This document shows, in pieces, positions 40,943-49,992 of a DNA stretch of 64,000 nt (position 1 is the first letter of the stretch; each line of letters starts with the position of its first letter). A program made the translations under genes and the position numbers. The stretch comes from CAYQJL01 sp964612295. Lineage in GTDB: Bacteria; Eisenbacteria; RBG-16-71-46; CAIMUX01; WJJG01. The stretch lies in the NCBI GenBank assembly GCA_964612295.1, contig CAZTDY010000005.1, positions 62,001 to 126,000 of the forward strand, read 5' to 3'. The notes beneath the pieces were generated by a model. The model had not been told where the DNA came from. It searched no databases and saw only the letters and a list, made by a program, of their open reading frames with translations.

Positions 40943-41341
40943 ATGCAGATTGAGAAAATCCCCCATGGCCTGCTGGAATCCGTGGTGAGCCGGGGGCTTG
41001 CCCGGCGGGACTTCTTGAAGATCTGTGCGACCACCGCCGCCACCTTCGGCCTCTCGCAGATGGAGGTGGTGCGCAACGTCGCCGAAGCCGTCGGAGGAGC
41101 GAAGACAAAGCCGCCGGTCATCTGGCTCGAGGGTCAGGACTGCGCCGGATGTAGTATCTCCTTCACGGGCAATCTCAATCCGCCCGCGCTCGACATTATT
41201 CTCGATTCGATCTCCCTTCGTTATCACGAGACCGTGATGGTCGCCTCCGGATACCAATCCGAGGATGCCTACCATCACACCGTGGAACAGGGCGGCTACG
41301 TTCTGGTGGTCGGCTGGGGCGCGACCTCGCGCACTTCCTGA
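40943..41341 (+). pseudogene. [NiFe]-hydrogenase small subunit, N-terminal fragment
   Basis: The first ~120 residues match the small subunit of uptake [NiFe]-hydrogenases: Tat signal with LARRDFLKICATTAATFGL, then VIWLEGQDCAGCSISFTG (the first two Cys ligands of the proximal iron-sulphur cluster), LNPPALDIILDSISLRYHE and EQGGYVLVV. The family is normally ~320-380 residues; here the sequence leaves the family after VLVV and stops at residue 132, losing all remaining cluster ligands. No large-subunit gene follows. Promoter, GGAGG ribosome-binding site and Tat signal are intact, so decay is recent or the stump is still expressed. A REP-like hairpin lies 62 bases after the stop. Confidence 0.85.
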
Positions 41342-41402
41342 GCAATCCTCCGAGCTTGTGCCGTGACGTAACTGCAAGAGTCATCATCAATTGCATGGAT
41401 CT

Positions 41403-41438
41403 CGCTGGCCGTAGCCAGCGGACTACCAGTCCGCTGGC
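41403..41438. repeat. REP-like hairpin element
   Basis: A perfect 10-base stem with 3-base loop at 41415-41437 (arms CCAGCGGACT and AGTCCGCTGG). A further CGCTGGC at 41403-41409 can pair instead with GCCAGCG at 41414-41420, giving two competing hairpins. The layout resembles the foldback ends recognised by REP-associated tyrosine (Y1/IS200-like) transposases; no transposase gene is present here. Confidence 0.5.
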
Positions 41439-41698
41439 ACGGGACAGGTGCAAACGGCGCACCCATCTGCAGGGCAATTGGTTGACATCCGACCCCGGGG
41501 TCGAGTTTCGTCACTTACGGCCTCGCCGTGGCCGGCCGGCACGTATCAGTGCGTTCGACTCCTCGACGGCTTCGATCCGGGCGATCTCCAGCTCACCCCC
41601 TGCGAGGCGGGCCGATGGAGTTATCGCCAACGAGAACACATCCTCCCTTCATGCTCAGCCCAGGGTGAATCTGGCCTCCCTTGCATCGCGCCATCCAT

Positions 41699-41728
41699 TT
41701 GTGCAATAATCCAGCAATGGACTATTAG
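41699..41728 (+). promoter_or_regulatory. possible promoter of the BNR-repeat gene
   Basis: TTGTGC (41699-41704) and TATTAG (41723-41728), spacer 18 bases, 35 bases ahead of the ATG at 41764. Confidence 0.4.
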
Positions 41729-41763
41729 ATTGGACCACTCCACGAGCCGGAAGGAAGCATCTC

Positions 41764-43065
41764 ATGACATCCCCACTCCTTGGACTCATCGTGTTCGCCG
41801 CTCTCACCGGTCCGGCCCTGGCCGACTGGGCGCCCACGCAGCGGCTGACCGACAATCCCAGCGAGTCCTGGACGGCCTTCTGCAACGCCTGGTGTGTCGC
41901 GATCACCCCCGGTCCGGTCATTCATACGGTCTGGTGTGACGCCCGCGCCGGCAACTTCGAAATCTACTACAAGCGCTCCATCGACAACGGTCTCTCGTGG
42001 AGCCCCGATACGCGGCTGACGACGGCGGCAGGGTCATCGATCTACCCATCGATCACCGCCTCTGGGAATGCGCTTCACGTGGTCTGGAACGAGGACCGCG
42101 ACGGGAACGCCGAGATCTACTACAAGCAGTCCTTGGACGGCGGGGCGAACTGGTCGGAGGACATTCGTCTGACCGAGGAAACCAACCCATCGCACACGCC
42201 CACGGTCTGCGCCACCGGATCAAATGTACACGTGGCCTACCAGCTCGCGTACGGGAGCAACACGGAGATCTTCTATCTGCGTTCTCTCAACGAGGGCGCC
42301 ACCTGGGGCGCGCCCCTGCGGCTGACCACCAACGCAGCCCACTCCGACATCCCTACGATTGCCGTCTCCGGGGAGCACGTTCACGTGGCCTGGTACGATA
42401 CCCGCCAGGGTAACGACGAGATCTTCTACAAACGATCGGACGACAACGGCGACACGTGGACCGCCGACCTGAACATCTCGGTCAACTCCTCGGACTACTC
42501 TCGCTGGCCTTCTCTGGTGGTCTCCGGGGATGATGTGCACGTTGTCTGGGAACGGTGGTTCTACACCTACAACATCTTTTACCGGCACTCGACCGACGGG
42601 GGCGTGACCTGGGAGTCGGTCGTCAACCTCTCGAACAACTCGGGCGACTCCTGGTATGCGTCCGCGGCATGTCTGGGATACGGGGTTCACGTCGTCTGGA
42701 TGGACACCGTTCACGGCAACAAGGAAATCTACTACCGCAACAACCTCCCCGAGGCGGCCGCACTCGATGAACGCGTCCCTTCCGCCCAGCCAATTCAGAT
42801 GCGGGCCGGGCCCAATCCATTCGGCGGGATGTTGGAGATCAACTGGGCGGTGCCTGCTTCAGAGGAGGGTCGTGTCCAGCTCAGGATCTTCGATCTCTCC
42901 GGACGACTGATTCATCAGGACGAACGTGACGCCGGAAGGGGTGCGGGACGCTTCGTCTGGCATCCAAAGGACGCTCCCGGGCAGGATTTGCCGGGAGGAA
43001 TCTATTGGATTCGCCTGTCGCTTGATGAATACTCTGTCAGCCAGCCCGTGTTGCGGGTGAAGTAG
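41764..43065 (+). CDS. secreted BNR-repeat protein with FlgD/T9SS-like C-terminal domain
   Basis: A 433-residue exported protein: signal peptide (MTSPLLGLIVFAALTGPALA), then five BNR/Asp-box repeats of the sialidase type (SIDNGLSWS, SLDGGANWS, SLNEGATWG, SDDNGDTWT, STDGGVTWE), each ~65 residues apart, forming a beta-propeller. The last ~85 residues (AGPNPFGGMLEINW onward, then VQLRIFDLSGRLIHQ and GGIYWIRLSLD) are the FlgD-Ig-like/type IX secretion sorting domain common in FCB bacteria. Sialidase catalytic residues are not evident, so it is more likely a binding or structural propeller. Ribosome-binding site GGAAGGAAG precedes the ATG. Confidence 0.82.
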   Translation: MTSPLLGLIVFAALTGPALADWAPTQRLTDNPSESWTAFCNAWCVAITPGPVIHTVWCDARAGNFEIYYKRSIDNGLSWSPDTRLTTAAGSSIYPSITASGNALHVVWNEDRDGNAEIYYKQSLDGGANWSEDIRLTEETNPSHTPTVCATGSNVHVAYQLAYGSNTEIFYLRSLNEGATWGAPLRLTTNAAHSDIPTIAVSGEHVHVAWYDTRQGNDEIFYKRSDDNGDTWTADLNISVNSSDYSRWPSLVVSGDDVHVVWERWFYTYNIFYRHSTDGGVTWESVVNLSNNSGDSWYASAACLGYGVHVVWMDTVHGNKEIYYRNNLPEAAALDERVPSAQPIQMRAGPNPFGGMLEINWAVPASEEGRVQLRIFDLSGRLIHQDERDAGRGAGRFVWHPKDAPGQDLPGGIYWIRLSLDEYSVSQPVLRVK

Positions 43066-43096
43066 GTTGGGACCCTGAGACACGTCCGATGCGATC

Positions 43097-43642
43097 ATGA
43101 CGAAACTAAGCAATGCAGAGTTCGTGTTGCTGCAGATCATCGCCGAAACTGCGGGCGTTTCCGGCTATGAGATCAACAAGGTCGTCTCGGTGCGCGGCTT
43201 TGGGGAGTGGGCCGGCATCGGCCGCAGTTCGTTGTACAATGGCCTGAAGAAACTGGCTGAGAGAGCACTGATCCGTTCCCATCTGGATCGCGACAAAGTG
43301 GGCAAAGGTCCCTTACCCACCGTGTACAGCCTGACCAGCAAGGGCAAGACCACGATTCGCAACGCGATGGTCGAAGCGCTTTCGGCAACGCGGGAACGTG
43401 ACATCCGTTACGAACTCGCACTCACCGGTTTGCAGGTGCTGGATCCTGCCCTCGCCATCGATGCGCTCACCGAACGAATCGTCTTCCTCAAAGCAGAAGA
43501 GGCGAAGCTGAAAGCAGAGCACAAACGTTGCCGCCCCTGCCTGCCCTTGGGGGGCGAAGCGCTCTTCCGTCACATCTTCAGTTCGATCACGAGCGAGATC
43601 GAAAGCGTAGAGGACTTGATTCGCCTGCTCCGCACGTCCTGA
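43097..43642 (+). CDS. PadR-family transcriptional regulator
   Basis: A 181-residue PadR-type repressor: winged helix (LSNAEFVLLQIIAETAGVSGYEINKVV shown in part, then IGRSSLYNGLKKLAERALIRS and PTVYSLTSKGK) followed by a helical C-terminal dimerisation domain. The set of HTH, wing and TSKGK turn is typical. PadR proteins sense phenolic acids or drugs; no effector is suggested here. It starts 31 bases after the BNR-repeat gene and may be co-transcribed. Two cysteines (CRPC) near residue 150 are unusual. It ends six bases from the convergent argS stop. Confidence 0.85.
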   Translation: MTKLSNAEFVLLQIIAETAGVSGYEINKVVSVRGFGEWAGIGRSSLYNGLKKLAERALIRSHLDRDKVGKGPLPTVYSLTSKGKTTIRNAMVEALSATRERDIRYELALTGLQVLDPALAIDALTERIVFLKAEEAKLKAEHKRCRPCLPLGGEALFRHIFSSITSEIESVEDLIRLLRTS

Positions 43643-43647
43643 CCCGC

Positions 43648-45699
43648 CTACATTGCATCCGGGGCCTGAATTCCCAGCAGCGAAAGTCCCCGCCTGAGCG
43701 TCGCCGCAACGGCCAAACTCAAGTGCAGCCGCGCCCGGCACAGCTCCTCGGTGTCCGCCTTGAGCACCGGGCAATTATGGTAGAAGCGCGCGTAGGCTTT
43801 CGTGAGCTCGAGCAGGTAACCGGCCAGCGGAGACGGGCTCAGTTGATCCGCCGCCTGGCGAATCGTACGTTCGAAGAAGACCAGCTCGAGTCCCAAGCGC
43901 TTTTCTTCCGGATGCACGAGGAGCGCCGGATCGACCGCTTCGGCCCGCAGTCCCACCGCCCGCGCGGCGGCGACATACTCCGGTGGGCCGGTGCGATGCA
44001 GCGTGCCGACCGGCTCACCGGCGGCCTTCACCGGGGATCCGGTGCCCAACTCCGCGAAGGGGTTGGGCAATTCGGTCTGAAGCAGATCTCCCTCGGTGAT
44101 CTTCCCCTGCGCCAGCGCCTTGCGCACGATGCTGCAGATCCGCGCATGGCTGTACTGCACCGCGGGGCCGGTGTCGCCCTCGAAGTCGAGGGTGGCGTCC
44201 GGATCGAAGGTGATGTTCTTCTCGGCGCCGACCTGCAGCAGATACATCTTGAGGGCCCCCTGGCCGATGGCATCCGCCAGCGCATCCAGATCGACCTGCT
44301 CCTCGCTGACCATACCGCCGTCCGACGCCTTCTGCCGGGCGATGGCGGCCAGCTCGTCGAGCAGATCGTCGGCGTCGGCCCGCCGACCCTCGCGCGACTT
44401 CAGTTTGCCCATCCCGTGGGGCAGGGTCACCAGGCCGTAGCTCAGGTGTAGGCATCCGTCCGCCCAGGGCAGCCCCAACTTCCGCAGGATGGTGAACAGC
44501 AACTTGAAGTGCAGGATCTGCTCGCTGCCGACCACGTAGATGGAACGGTCCATCCCGTAGTCCTCGAACTTGAGCACTGCGGTGCCGAGGTCCTGCGTGA
44601 TGTAGACCGAGGTGCCGTCGGAGCGCAGCAGGATCTTGTCCTTCAGACCCTCATCCTCGAGCGGCGCCCACACGGACCCGTCCTCGTGCCGCGAGAAGCA
44701 CCCATCCGCCAGGCCTCGCTCGACCAGTTGCTTGCCGAGCTTGTAGGTGTTGCTCTCGAAGTACCACTTCTGGAAGTAGCAGCCGAGGCGGTGATAGGTC
44801 TCATCGAATCCCGTGTAGACCCAGCCGTTCATCGTGCGCCACAGTTCGCGCACCTCGGGGTCGTTGTCTTCCCATCGGCGCAGCAGCTCGCGGGCTTCCT
44901 GCCCGAGTGGGGTGGCATCTTCGAGTTTGTGCGCTGTGTCGGAGTCCACGGTCCTGGGGTCGAGTCCCTGCTGCTCGGCCAGCCGGTCGCGCTCGGTCGC
45001 GAGTTCCTGACTGAATCGGACGTAGTATTCGCCGACCAGATGGTCACCCTTTCGGCCTTCGGCCTCGGGCGTCCGGCCCTCGCCCCACTTCAGGTAGGCG
45101 ACCATCGACTTCGCGATGTGAATGCCGCGGTCGTTGACCAGGTTGACCGGGATGACCTCCTCGCCGGCCGCGTTCAAGATGTTGCACAGGCTGAGCCCGA
45201 GAAGGTTGTTGCGGACATGGCCCAGGTGCAGCGGCTTGTTGGTATTGGGCGCCGAGTACTCGATCATGGTCTTGCGGCCGTTAGGCGGCAGGGCGGCCCC
45301 GAAGGGAGCGGTGGCAGCAGAGATGCGATCACAGATCCAGCCCGCCAGCGACCCGCCGGCGAAACTCACGTTCAGGTAGGGACCCGCGGCGGCGACCGTT
45401 TCGATCTGGGGGATGAGGCCGTCGGCCGCAGCCCGGCGGAGCCGATCCTCGGCGGCTTGCGCGAATTCGCCGGCGATCTGGGGAGGCGCCTTGCGCAGGG
45501 CTTTCGCGAGCGGGAAACAGGCCAGGGCCACGTCGCCCATATCCGGCTTGGGTGGGCGCACGACCGATAGGGAAGAGTCAGGCCCAGCCAGACCCAGATC
45601 CTCCAGCGAGCGACCGGACCACTCTTCGAGCGCCTCGGTCAGCAATTCCTGGACGATAACGGCGATATCCGTGCCCATTTGGGGCTTCTCATGCGTCAC
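43648..45699 (-). CDS. argS: arginyl-tRNA synthetase
   Basis: Class I aminoacyl-tRNA synthetase charging tRNA-Arg, 683 residues, slightly long for the family. N-terminal Add1-like region (~1-110), Rossmann core with the HIGH-equivalent HLGH in NKPLHLGHVRNNLLG, a KMSKS-equivalent reading GKLKSREGR (the Lys is retained, the motif being degenerate as in many ArgRS), and a C-terminal DALR anticodon-binding domain (from ~VQYSHARICSIVRKAL to the end). GTG 45699 is used with GGGAG eight bases upstream; ATG 45678 is an alternative. Insertions in the ~250-300 region explain the extra length. Confidence 0.96.
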   Translation of the reverse strand: MTHEKPQMGTDIAVIVQELLTEALEEWSGRSLEDLGLAGPDSSLSVVRPPKPDMGDVALACFPLAKALRKAPPQIAGEFAQAAEDRLRRAAADGLIPQIETVAAAGPYLNVSFAGGSLAGWICDRISAATAPFGAALPPNGRKTMIEYSAPNTNKPLHLGHVRNNLLGLSLCNILNAAGEEVIPVNLVNDRGIHIAKSMVAYLKWGEGRTPEAEGRKGDHLVGEYYVRFSQELATERDRLAEQQGLDPRTVDSDTAHKLEDATPLGQEARELLRRWEDNDPEVRELWRTMNGWVYTGFDETYHRLGCYFQKWYFESNTYKLGKQLVERGLADGCFSRHEDGSVWAPLEDEGLKDKILLRSDGTSVYITQDLGTAVLKFEDYGMDRSIYVVGSEQILHFKLLFTILRKLGLPWADGCLHLSYGLVTLPHGMGKLKSREGRRADADDLLDELAAIARQKASDGGMVSEEQVDLDALADAIGQGALKMYLLQVGAEKNITFDPDATLDFEGDTGPAVQYSHARICSIVRKALAQGKITEGDLLQTELPNPFAELGTGSPVKAAGEPVGTLHRTGPPEYVAAARAVGLRAEAVDPALLVHPEEKRLGLELVFFERTIRQAADQLSPSPLAGYLLELTKAYARFYHNCPVLKADTEELCRARLHLSLAVAATLRRGLSLLGIQAPDAM

Positions 45700-45898
45700 G
45701 CTTCTGACTCCCTCCCATCTCGTTCACCTCAAGCGGGCTCGATACTACCCCAGATCTTGGTCTCCGGCAGCGCCCGATTTCGCCCCTCCAGGCACTTGAT
45801 TCGCGCCGCCCGTCCGGGTTCACTGTAACCTGCCCCCGGCGATTCCAGTAGTGAGGGGGAGGTACATCAATCGAGTCTTCGAGGTTTGAGGAGGTTTC

Positions 45899-47260
45899 AT
45901 GCGCCCATTCCACCGGACCGCTGGCCAGGGGGGCCGGCCCGCCCGCAACATTTCGACCCTGCTGCTGTTCGCCGTCCTGCTCCTGCAGGTGGGCGTGGTG
46001 CTGCTGACCGGATGCTCCCGCGCTCCGCGCATTCCACCCCTCACGGCCGAGGAGCACGCGCTGGCCCGGGAGTCCTTCGACCACGTCTGGACGACCATCC
46101 GCGACAAACACTGGGACCAGGAACTGGGGGGAGTGGACTGGGATTCGGCCCGCGTCGAACTCGAGTCCGAGCTGGAAGCCGCCGGCACCATGCCCGAGGC
46201 TCGCGCGGTCATGCGCCGCCTCATCGCCCGGCTCGGCCAGTCCCACTTCAACATCATCTCGCGCAATGCCTACGATGATCTGCGCGGTCCGGACGTGAAG
46301 AACACCGACGGGGTCACCGGCCTGGATGTCCGTGTCTTGGGCGGCCGCGCGCTGGTGACCGGCGTGGATCCCGGCTCCGGGGCGGAAGAGGCGGGCGTGG
46401 GAGTCGGATGGGAGATCCTCCGCATTGGTGAACGCGACATTCCCGAACGCCTCAAGAAGGCGATGGAGGAGCTGGGCGAAAAGGCTTCGGCTCCTTACAT
46501 GATTGCGATGTCGGTGGCGGCCCGCTTGCGAGGCGAACCGGGCGGCACGCTCGACGTTCGTTTCCTGACGGGCGAAGACAAGAAGGTGGATCTCGAAGTC
46601 CCTCTGCGTGATCCCCGCGGGAACAAGGTCAAGTTCGGCAACCTTCCCGCGACCTGGGTGTGGATCGATACGCTGACCGTCGACGCCAATGTCGGATACA
46701 CTAAGTTCAACTTCTTCTTCGATCCCATGAACGTGAACACGACCTTCAATGCAGCCATGGAATCCTGGATGGATGCCGAAGGCGTCATCATCGACCTCAG
46801 GGGGAACCCCGGGGGGATCGGGGTGATGGCCATGGGCATGTCGGGTTGGTTCATCGAGGAGAAGGGCCGGCGGCTGGGCACCATGTCCACCCGGATGAAC
46901 GATGTGAAGTTCATCGTGACGCCGCGTCTTCAGACCTACGAGGGCCCGCTGGCGATCCTGATCGACGGGCTCTCGGCCTCGACCAGCGAGATCATGGTCG
47001 GAGGGCTCAAGGATCTGGGGCGCGCGCGCGTGTTCGGCCAGCGATCCGCGGGGGCGGCTCTACCTTCGACCATCGAGCGGCTGCCCAACGGCGACGGCTT
47101 CCAATACGCGGTCGCGAACTACATTTCCGAGGGTGGGGAGGTCCTGGAAGGTCAAGGCGTGGTGCCGGATGTCGAGCTGATCCCGGATCGGGAAGGCCTC
47201 CTGGCGGGGCGCGATCCGGTCCTCGAGGCGGCCCTCGCCTGGATTCGAGAATCTGATTGA
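45899..47260 (+). CDS. S41-family peptidase lipoprotein
   Basis: A 453-residue predicted lipoprotein (signal to LLTGC, lipobox Cys ~40) with a tricorn-type/CTP-like S41 fold: N-terminal helical part (EEHALARESFDHVWTTIRD), a PDZ-like region (~130-225) and the catalytic core with GVIIDLRGNPGG and the Ser site DGLSASTSEIMVGGL. The Lys of classical carboxy-terminal proteases (GxxTxGK) is not seen; instead GQRSAGAALPS appears, as in tricorn-like S41 enzymes with a Ser-His-type mechanism. It would act on peptides at the outer or inner membrane, facing the periplasm. The next gene begins 122 bases on. Confidence 0.82.
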   Translation: MRPFHRTAGQGGRPARNISTLLLFAVLLLQVGVVLLTGCSRAPRIPPLTAEEHALARESFDHVWTTIRDKHWDQELGGVDWDSARVELESELEAAGTMPEARAVMRRLIARLGQSHFNIISRNAYDDLRGPDVKNTDGVTGLDVRVLGGRALVTGVDPGSGAEEAGVGVGWEILRIGERDIPERLKKAMEELGEKASAPYMIAMSVAARLRGEPGGTLDVRFLTGEDKKVDLEVPLRDPRGNKVKFGNLPATWVWIDTLTVDANVGYTKFNFFFDPMNVNTTFNAAMESWMDAEGVIIDLRGNPGGIGVMAMGMSGWFIEEKGRRLGTMSTRMNDVKFIVTPRLQTYEGPLAILIDGLSASTSEIMVGGLKDLGRARVFGQRSAGAALPSTIERLPNGDGFQYAVANYISEGGEVLEGQGVVPDVELIPDREGLLAGRDPVLEAALAWIRESD

Positions 47261-47382
47261 CGGAGACCGGATCCGGGCGTGAGAGTCACGCCGTTGCGCA
47301 CGTTGCACAATCCACCCGACCGACGGGTGGACCCACATCGGAATTGATGATCTCGGCCGCGAGGCCGAATAAGGAGGCATTC

Positions 47383-48201
47383 ATGAACCGCTTCACGGTA
47401 TCGCCGCGGCGAATCCGCGGCCGGAAGCTGATCGGCTTGATGCTGCCGATCCTGGCTCTCGTGGCCGCGTTCTGTGCGGGTCCCTCCCAGGCCGGGGATC
47501 TTCCCAGCGCCGAAGAGGTGATCGACAAGTCCATCGAGGCGATGGGCGGCCGCGCGGCTTTTGAAGCGATCAAGAACCGGGTGACCCAGGGGACCCTGAA
47601 CATCCCCTCGATGGGCATCACCGGCAAGATCCTGGCCTACTCCGCGCCCCCGAATCTCTCCTACACGAGGATGGAGGCCGAGGGATTGGGCGTGGTGGAA
47701 TCCGGCACCGACGGCGAGATCGTCTGGGAGAAGAGCGCGATGGCGGGCGCCCGGGTCAAGGAAGGCCCCGAGCGGGCGAGCAGCCTCAGGGATTCGAAGT
47801 TCAACAGCGCGCTCGTGTGGAAGGAACTCTACGCGACGGCGGTGTGCGATACGATCGAGATGATCGAGGAACGCCCCTGCTACCGGATCGTGATGACGCC
47901 TCACGAGGGTGAGGGGGCTCCCGAGATGCACTTCTACGATCAAGAGACGCACCTTCTTGCGAAGATCACCATGGTCGCCCAGACCGAGATGGGGGATATC
48001 CCGATCGAATCCACGATTTCCGACTATCGGGTGGTCGACGGGATCAAGATCGCCCACAAGACCGTCCAGGTGGTCATGTCGATCCAGCGGATGGAGATGA
48101 CCCTGGATAGCATCGAACACGGTGCGGAGATTCCGGCCGACCAGTTCAAGGTGCCCGAGGACATCATGGCCCTCGCAACCAAGGCCCCAGCCTCGAATTA
48201 G
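47383..48201 (+). CDS. exported LolA/DUF620-like lipid- or protein-carrier-fold protein
   Basis: A 272-residue exported protein (signal peptide with GLMLPILALVAAFCAGPSQA) whose mature part is a single beta-barrel-like half-shell domain of the outer-membrane lipoprotein-sorting (LolA/LolB-like) kind: AEEVIDKSIEAMGGRAAFEA, KNRVTQGTLNIPSMGITGKI, YRIVMTPHEGEGAPEMHFYD and QETHLLAKITM. The same domain is fused to the C-terminus of the M16 protein at 49993-52134. ATG 47383 follows AAGGAGG by about six bases. It probably binds hydrophobic ligands or peptides in the periplasm; ligand unknown. Confidence 0.65.
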   Translation: MNRFTVSPRRIRGRKLIGLMLPILALVAAFCAGPSQAGDLPSAEEVIDKSIEAMGGRAAFEAIKNRVTQGTLNIPSMGITGKILAYSAPPNLSYTRMEAEGLGVVESGTDGEIVWEKSAMAGARVKEGPERASSLRDSKFNSALVWKELYATAVCDTIEMIEERPCYRIVMTPHEGEGAPEMHFYDQETHLLAKITMVAQTEMGDIPIESTISDYRVVDGIKIAHKTVQVVMSIQRMEMTLDSIEHGAEIPADQFKVPEDIMALATKAPASN

Positions 48202-48387
48202 CGCCGACGGGGGCGGGAGAGCACTGCCCTCCCGCCCTCCGGTAGCCCCGCCCCAATTCTTGCTTCCGGCCTTTCTGGGGAGTATCCTCTCCGTTCAATT
48301 GTACGTACTGACTTGAGTATCCGTTTTCGACCGGCACGTCCGGCCGAATTCAATTGAGATCAATTCGAAATCCTCATGGAGGTGACC

Positions 48388-49938
48388 ATGAAAATGGGAC
48401 CCTACACCCTCGCCCGCACGGGGCTGAGCGGGGTCGTGATCGGCGTCATGACGCTCTTGCTTCTGGGGAGCGCTGCTTCGCCCTCCCAGGCCGGTTCTCT
48501 CAAGGAACTCGAGGACTCGGTCCAGGAGTTCACGCTCGAGAATGGCCTCCGCTTCCTCATTATCGAGAACCATGACGCGCCCGTATTCTCCTATGCCACC
48601 TGCGTCGATGCGGGCGGTGTCTGCGAGAAGGTAGGGACGACCGGCATCGCCCACATGTTCGAACACATGGCTTTCAAGGGCACCACGACCGTCGGAACCA
48701 CGAACTACAAGAAGGAGAAGGCAGTCCACGCCCGGATCGACGAGGCCTGGGACGCGATCCTCGATGAACGCGCGAAACGTTTCGAGGCCGACTCCACTCG
48801 ATTGGCTGCGCTCGACGACGAGTTCAAGGCGGCCATCGAGGAAGCCCGCGAATTCGTCATCCCCAACGAGTACAGCAAGGTGATGGAAGAGAACGGCGCC
48901 CGGGGACTCAACGCGTTCACCGGTACCGACATCACCTGCTACATCTACAGCCTTCCGTCGAATCGGCTGGAGCTGTGGGCTCGCATGGAGGGCGATCGCC
49001 TGACCAATCCGGTCATGCGCGAGTTCTACAAAGAGCGCGAGGTCGTCCGCAATGAACGGCGCATCGGCACCGAGTCGACCCCCATGGGCCGCCTCTTCGA
49101 GGCCGCTCTGACGACCGGCTTCATGGCCCACCCGTATGGGAACGGCGTGATCGGCCACTCGTCGGACATCGAGAGCTTCCACCGGCGCGATGCGTTGAAC
49201 TTCTTCGAGAAACACTACGTCGCCAAGAACATGACCGTCGTCTTGATCGGTGATGTCTATCCGGACGAGGTCAAGAAGCTGGCAAAGAAGTACTTCTCCG
49301 GGGTGAGCGATGGCCCCGATCCGCACCCGATCATGACCGTCGAGCCGGCCCACACCGCGGAGCGGCGCGTGATCATGGAAGAGGACGCCAATCCGGTTGC
49401 CATCATCGGCTATCAGGGGCCGGCCAGTTCCGACCCCGACTACGCGGCGATGGAATTGCTCATGGAGATTCTGGGCGGCGGACGTTCGAGTCGCCTCTAC
49501 GAGCGGTTGGTCAAGGAGGAGCAGATCGCGACGCAGGCCGGTGCCGGGACTGGCATGCCGGGCGAGAAATACGAGAACCAGGCCATCGTGTTCTGCATGC
49601 TGGCCGCGGATCGCGATCCCTTCGAGGCCGAGGACATGGTGTACGAGGAGATCGATCGCCTGATCGAAGAAGGCCCCACGGCCGCCGAGGTCGCCAAGGT
49701 GAAGGCCGGCTACAAGGCGCGCGTGCTGCGCCAGATGCGTGAGCCCGGCCGGTTGGTGGTCTCCATGGCAAGCGCCGATCAGCGCGAGGGCGACTGGCGC
49801 TTTCTCTTCCGGCAGCTCGAGCGAGTTGACGAGGTGACCGCCGACAGGATTCAGGAGCTGGCAGCCGAACGCCTCATCAAGGCGCGCCGGACCGTGGCGA
49901 TGATCGTGCCCCCGGAGGAAGTGGAAGAGGACTCCTAG
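48388..49938 (+). CDS. M16-family zinc peptidase, catalytic subunit
   Basis: A 516-residue exported zinc metallopeptidase of the M16B (processing-peptidase) group. Signal peptide to SQAG (~38), then the zinc-binding HxxEH in GIAHMFEHMAFKGT, followed by the downstream Glu region GLNAFTGTDITCYIYSLPSN, and the second (inactive) half. The Arg/Tyr pair that orients substrate in the C-terminal half is absent (EEQIATQAGAGTG). ATG 48388 is preferred over ATG 48376 because GGAGG lies between them. It is followed at 54 bases by a subunit lacking HxxEH but keeping the R/Y motif, the arrangement of two-subunit M16 peptidases. Confidence 0.9.
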   Translation: MKMGPYTLARTGLSGVVIGVMTLLLLGSAASPSQAGSLKELEDSVQEFTLENGLRFLIIENHDAPVFSYATCVDAGGVCEKVGTTGIAHMFEHMAFKGTTTVGTTNYKKEKAVHARIDEAWDAILDERAKRFEADSTRLAALDDEFKAAIEEAREFVIPNEYSKVMEENGARGLNAFTGTDITCYIYSLPSNRLELWARMEGDRLTNPVMREFYKEREVVRNERRIGTESTPMGRLFEAALTTGFMAHPYGNGVIGHSSDIESFHRRDALNFFEKHYVAKNMTVVLIGDVYPDEVKKLAKKYFSGVSDGPDPHPIMTVEPAHTAERRVIMEEDANPVAIIGYQGPASSDPDYAAMELLMEILGGGRSSRLYERLVKEEQIATQAGAGTGMPGEKYENQAIVFCMLAADRDPFEAEDMVYEEIDRLIEEGPTAAEVAKVKAGYKARVLRQMREPGRLVVSMASADQREGDWRFLFRQLERVDEVTADRIQELAAERLIKARRTVAMIVPPEEVEEDS

Positions 49939-49992
49939 CTCTGACGGCGGCAACCGACCTATAGCATTCACGCGAGAAAGTGGAGGATAAAG

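Larger units (their letters stand above)
41342..41763. other. region of apparent gene debris with REP-like hairpin
   Basis: No intact gene is recognised in these 422 bases. They hold the REP-like hairpin (41403-41438) and the likely promoter of the next gene. Frames stay open in places, but none matches a family I know. Confidence 0.5.

Noticed and set aside
41448..41939. 163-codon open frame between the hydrogenase stump and the BNR-repeat gene
   Set aside because: It runs into the BNR gene in another frame and matches no family; only gene debris can be supported here.
48211..48237. Hairpin GGGCGGGAG/CTCCCGCCC as a terminator after the LolA-like gene
   Set aside because: The stem is good but no T run follows, and the M16 genes downstream may be co-transcribed; left unassigned.
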